The notes below the pieces were generated by a model. It was given only the letters and a program-made list of their open reading frames with translations. It was not told the DNA's origin and ran no database searches. Of a DNA stretch of 10,104 bases, positions 7,622-10,104 are shown one piece after another; positions within the stretch are counted from its first letter, which is position 1; every line of letters begins with the position of its first letter. The position numbers and the translations under genes are program-made. This DNA is from Dissophora ornata (taxonomy: Eukaryota; Mortierellomycota; Mortierellomycetes; Mortierellales; Mortierellaceae). Where the stretch lies: the NCBI GenBank assembly GCA_025201705.1, contig MU617591.1:1-10104 (forward strand), in the 5' to 3' direction.

Positions 7622-9550
7622 CTAGTACCCTGCTGCAACTGCGTGCTTCCTCGTATCGCTTGATGCGTAGATCACCCCATCTGCTTCCCGCAACACCGCC
7701 GACACCTCCGCCTTGGCCAGCGCCCGGTCAAACACCGTGACATTGTGCCCCACATTCTTCAAGAACTTTAGCTCCGAGCTCGGATACTCATCCTCGATAT
7801 CTACCACGTTGGGCATCAGTTGATGATGGATACGCGGGCTCTCTATTGCCTCCATGATGTTCATGCCATGGTTGTACACGTTGAGTATCGCCTATGCAGG
7901 TTTTTAAAACAGTGTTAGTTCGACTTGTGTGTGTGTGACAACGGCTCGACAAACATATCTGAGCGTTTTACCTGAAGAACAGCTGTGAGGATCCTGGATC
8001 CTCCTGCTCCTCCAAGAGACATCTCAAACTTGCCATCCCTCTCAACAATGGTCGGCACACATGATGACAACGGCCTCTTGCCAGGCTCTGGGTAGTTGTA
8101 AGGTGAGGGCTGTAGTCCGAACGCGTTCGCTCGACCAGGGATCGAAAAGTCATCCATCTCATCGTTCAAGATCACTCCCGACTTGGGGTCCAACAACTTG
8201 GACCCAAAGAGCAAATTGACGGTCGAGGTCAACGCCACGGACATGTCATCCTTGTCCACCGTGGAGAGATGCATTGTGCCGTGATTGTCGATGGGTCCCC
8301 AATGTGGGTTGTAGTACTCGACGGGGAAGGTGCGCGTATCAGAGATGTTGGCCCGGATATAGGCTGCTGTGTCCTTGGAAATCATGTTCTGGATCTTGGC
8401 CTCCAGATCTGTGTAGTCTGGGTCGCCGAGTTCAGTCCTCTGTGCAAATCCGTCTATGCTCAACATTCAACGAGGGGAGTCAGGCTGACTGTTAGTCATT
8501 GCACATGCATCAGGTCTCTCTCAACGTGTTCACGAAACAGACTGCCACTTACGCTTCATAGCCTCAACAAGACGGTGGGCATCCACGCCAGTATCACCCT
8601 TCACTCTACCAATATTGTATCGTTCCAGGATATTCAACATGCTGATCAAAGCCGGCCCACTGGTAGGGGCTGGCGAGGAATAAACCTTTCGTCCCTGGTA
8701 GAATCCCACCACGGGTTCTTTGATCAATGGTTTATAGGCCTCCATGTCTTCCATGGTCAATATTCCTCCATTCTTTTGAACATGATCCACCATCATCTGT
8801 GCAATTTCTCCAGTATAAAACACATCTGCACCCTCTCGACCAATGGCCTCTAAAGTATTCGCAAGTGCCTCTCGTTTGATCCATTGTCCTTCCCTCAATG
8901 CTGTCCGGCCCGGTGCAAAGACATGAGACCAATCTGGTTCTGTCTCCAACATTTCCTTTGCTAATTGAATTCTACGTGCCAACTCTGGTCCTACAGCCCA
9001 TCCTTCTCGAGCCAACTTGACCGAGGGAGCAAACAATCTTTCCCAAGATAATTGACCATACCGTTGATGAGCGAGTTCCAATCCACGAATCTCACCAGGA
9101 ACAGCTACGGAGAGTCCACCCCGTTGTGCTAGAATAGGATCCTTCTTGAACATTGTAGGAAAGGAAGCCCCAGGAGCGGTCTCACGAAAATCAATCGTCT
9201 CGACTGTACCATTGGGGAGACGAATGACCATGAATCCTCCACCACCAATTCCGGCAGAGAAAGAGTTGATAGTGCCGATACAGAGACATGAAGCGATGGC
9301 TGCGTCTACCGCATTTCCTCCATCTTTCATGACTGCATGCCAAAAAACAATGGAAGAGATACGGCGTTTAGTACCCGTTTTTTTTTTTTTTCAAAATGAA
9401 GAGTGGGTACTGTGCATTCAAGTTTTGAGAGCAAACGAACTACTTTTCAGGGGGGAACTAAACGCAATTTGCTGTTGTGGTTGGGTACACACAAAATCAG
9501 CTGCCCCGATCGCATCAACGCATTAGCTTGCGTACAACAGCCGTCGCTCT

Positions 9551-9593
<43 letters not shown>

Positions 9594-10082
9594 CAAAAGC
9601 TTTACCTTCAACACCAATCTCGGAGCAGTGTATCTCTTCTGCAGCGACAGCTCCACTCTTTGCCTTGATCAGCGTAGGCGTGTTCCTTTCGATAACTAAT
9701 GAAGAGTTGATGGCAGGGCGCGAGGAGATAAAAGAGGGTGTTAGGTGGTCTTGTTCGACACCTCAAGTCTGCTCAAATACAAGTCGCAATTGTAAAGAAG
9801 GGGTTTGCTTTTACTTGGTGGAGAACCGACTTTGGAAACCAATGTGATAGCGAGGATGACGAGCAGCACTCCAGAGATGGAAGTAAGTGTGACAATAATC
9901 TTTTTTCTCGCATCCTCTGATAACGATCTCTTGGGATTATTGTTGTTGTTGCTTGGTCTCTTGGTGGGTCCATTGGGTCGATAATCGTTCATGAGAGGTG
10001 TCGAGTCTGTGCCATCAATTGAGTTTCGAGGACTGCCCTGACCGAGTTCTGCGCTTGACAGTCCGTTGTTGCCACTCGCCAT
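7622..10082 (-). CDS. Gamma-glutamyltranspeptidase (glutathione hydrolase), five exons
   Basis: Exons are 10082-9815, 9695-9606, 9332-8553, 8453-7972 and 7891-7622, giving 629 residues with matching phases. A cytoplasmic-type tail (1-61, with an Asn run near 45-49 and basic residues) precedes a membrane segment (about 62-82), so this is probably a type II membrane protein facing the vacuole lumen or outside. The enzyme domain starts with SGAVAAEE, then KDGGNAVDAA and GIGGGGFM. Known family residues are visible: Arg169 in RETAP, the catalytic nucleophile Thr439 in HGTMHLS (where the proenzyme self-cleaves into large and small subunits), Glu478 and Asp481 in NDEMDDFS, the PLSS pair 509-510, and the GGAGG oxyanion loop 527-531. 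The C-terminus DGVIYASSDTRKHAVAAGY is typical. It removes the gamma-glutamyl group from glutathione and its conjugates, feeding glutathione degradation and sulfur/nitrogen recycling. Length is near the fungal norm and nothing appears broken. Only 22 nt of promoter are in the window. Confidence 0.96.
9333..9605 (-). other. GGT intron 2, homopolymer-rich
   Basis: This is the longest intron of the gene (273 nt), with donor GTAAAGC and acceptor GCATGCAG. Splicing joins IGVE to VMKDGGNAVD through a split Val codon, which is the expected family sequence. It holds both the 40-T tract at 9554-9593 and a 14-T tract at 9378-9391. Confidence 0.85.
9554..9593 (+). repeat. Forty-T homopolymer in GGT intron 2
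   Basis: A run of 40 T, that is 40 A on the sense strand, beginning about 12 nt after the 5' splice site. Unlike the methyltransferase introns, the sense strand here is A-rich, so it cannot be a polypyrimidine tract. The length may be uncertain. Confidence 0.95.
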
Positions 10083-10104
10083 TTTTGGTAGACGGAGGCT
10101 ATTA

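Noticed and set aside
8269..8853. 194-codon plus-strand open frame within GGT.
   Set aside because: It is antisense to GGT exons 3 and 4 and intron 3, and no homology is recognisable.
9696..9814. Reading through GGT intron 1 to extend exon 1.
   Set aside because: That frame hits a stop within about 25 codons. The GTAAAA donor and TTCATTAG acceptor restore the frame into the conserved KAKSGAVAAE segment.

Overview
The window looks like nuclear DNA of a fungus. Three protein genes all lie on the minus strand. They are broken by short GT-AG introns (about 80 to 275 nt), their starts have Kozak-like contexts, and their products have clear eukaryotic and fungal relatives. Asn/Ser-rich and charged low-complexity protein segments and many A/T homopolymers would suit an early-diverging (Mucoromycota-like) fungus, but that placement is a guess. 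There are no operons, CRISPR arrays, phage or bacterial features.

Layout from left to right. Positions 1-930 hold no gene I can name. One plus-strand frame has long open stretches (317-541, 635-907) that read like low-complexity coding sequence broken by stops, possibly a decayed gene. Positions 931-1623 look non-coding. Positions 3613-1624 (minus) encode a SET-domain protein lysine methyltransferase of the Rkm4/SETD6 class in five exons. Two of its introns contain very long homopolymers, and a stretch of the SET domain normally present at the exon 2/3 junction appears to be missing or broken. Positions 6914-3916 (minus) encode a 968-residue leucine-rich-repeat protein in two exons, resembling the LKB1-interacting protein STK11IP and nischarin. 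Positions 10082-7622 (minus) encode a five-exon gamma-glutamyltranspeptidase of 629 residues with an N-terminal membrane anchor and intact catalytic residues.

The genes are head-to-tail and separated by 302 and 707 nt, each gap serving as 3' flank of one gene and promoter of the next. Nothing shows that they act together: one modifies proteins (probably a ribosomal protein), one is a likely scaffold, and one handles extracellular or vacuolar glutathione. The exon models were built by hand. Reading phase is consistent at every junction, and the joined proteins match family motifs.

I did not find a convincing new multi-gene system. The items most worth checking are the interrupted SET segment next to a 67-nt A-tract, the giant intronic homopolymers, the fungal STK11IP-like protein with its C-terminal motif, a triple bZIP-like repeat upstream of that gene, and the possible decayed coding region at the left edge.
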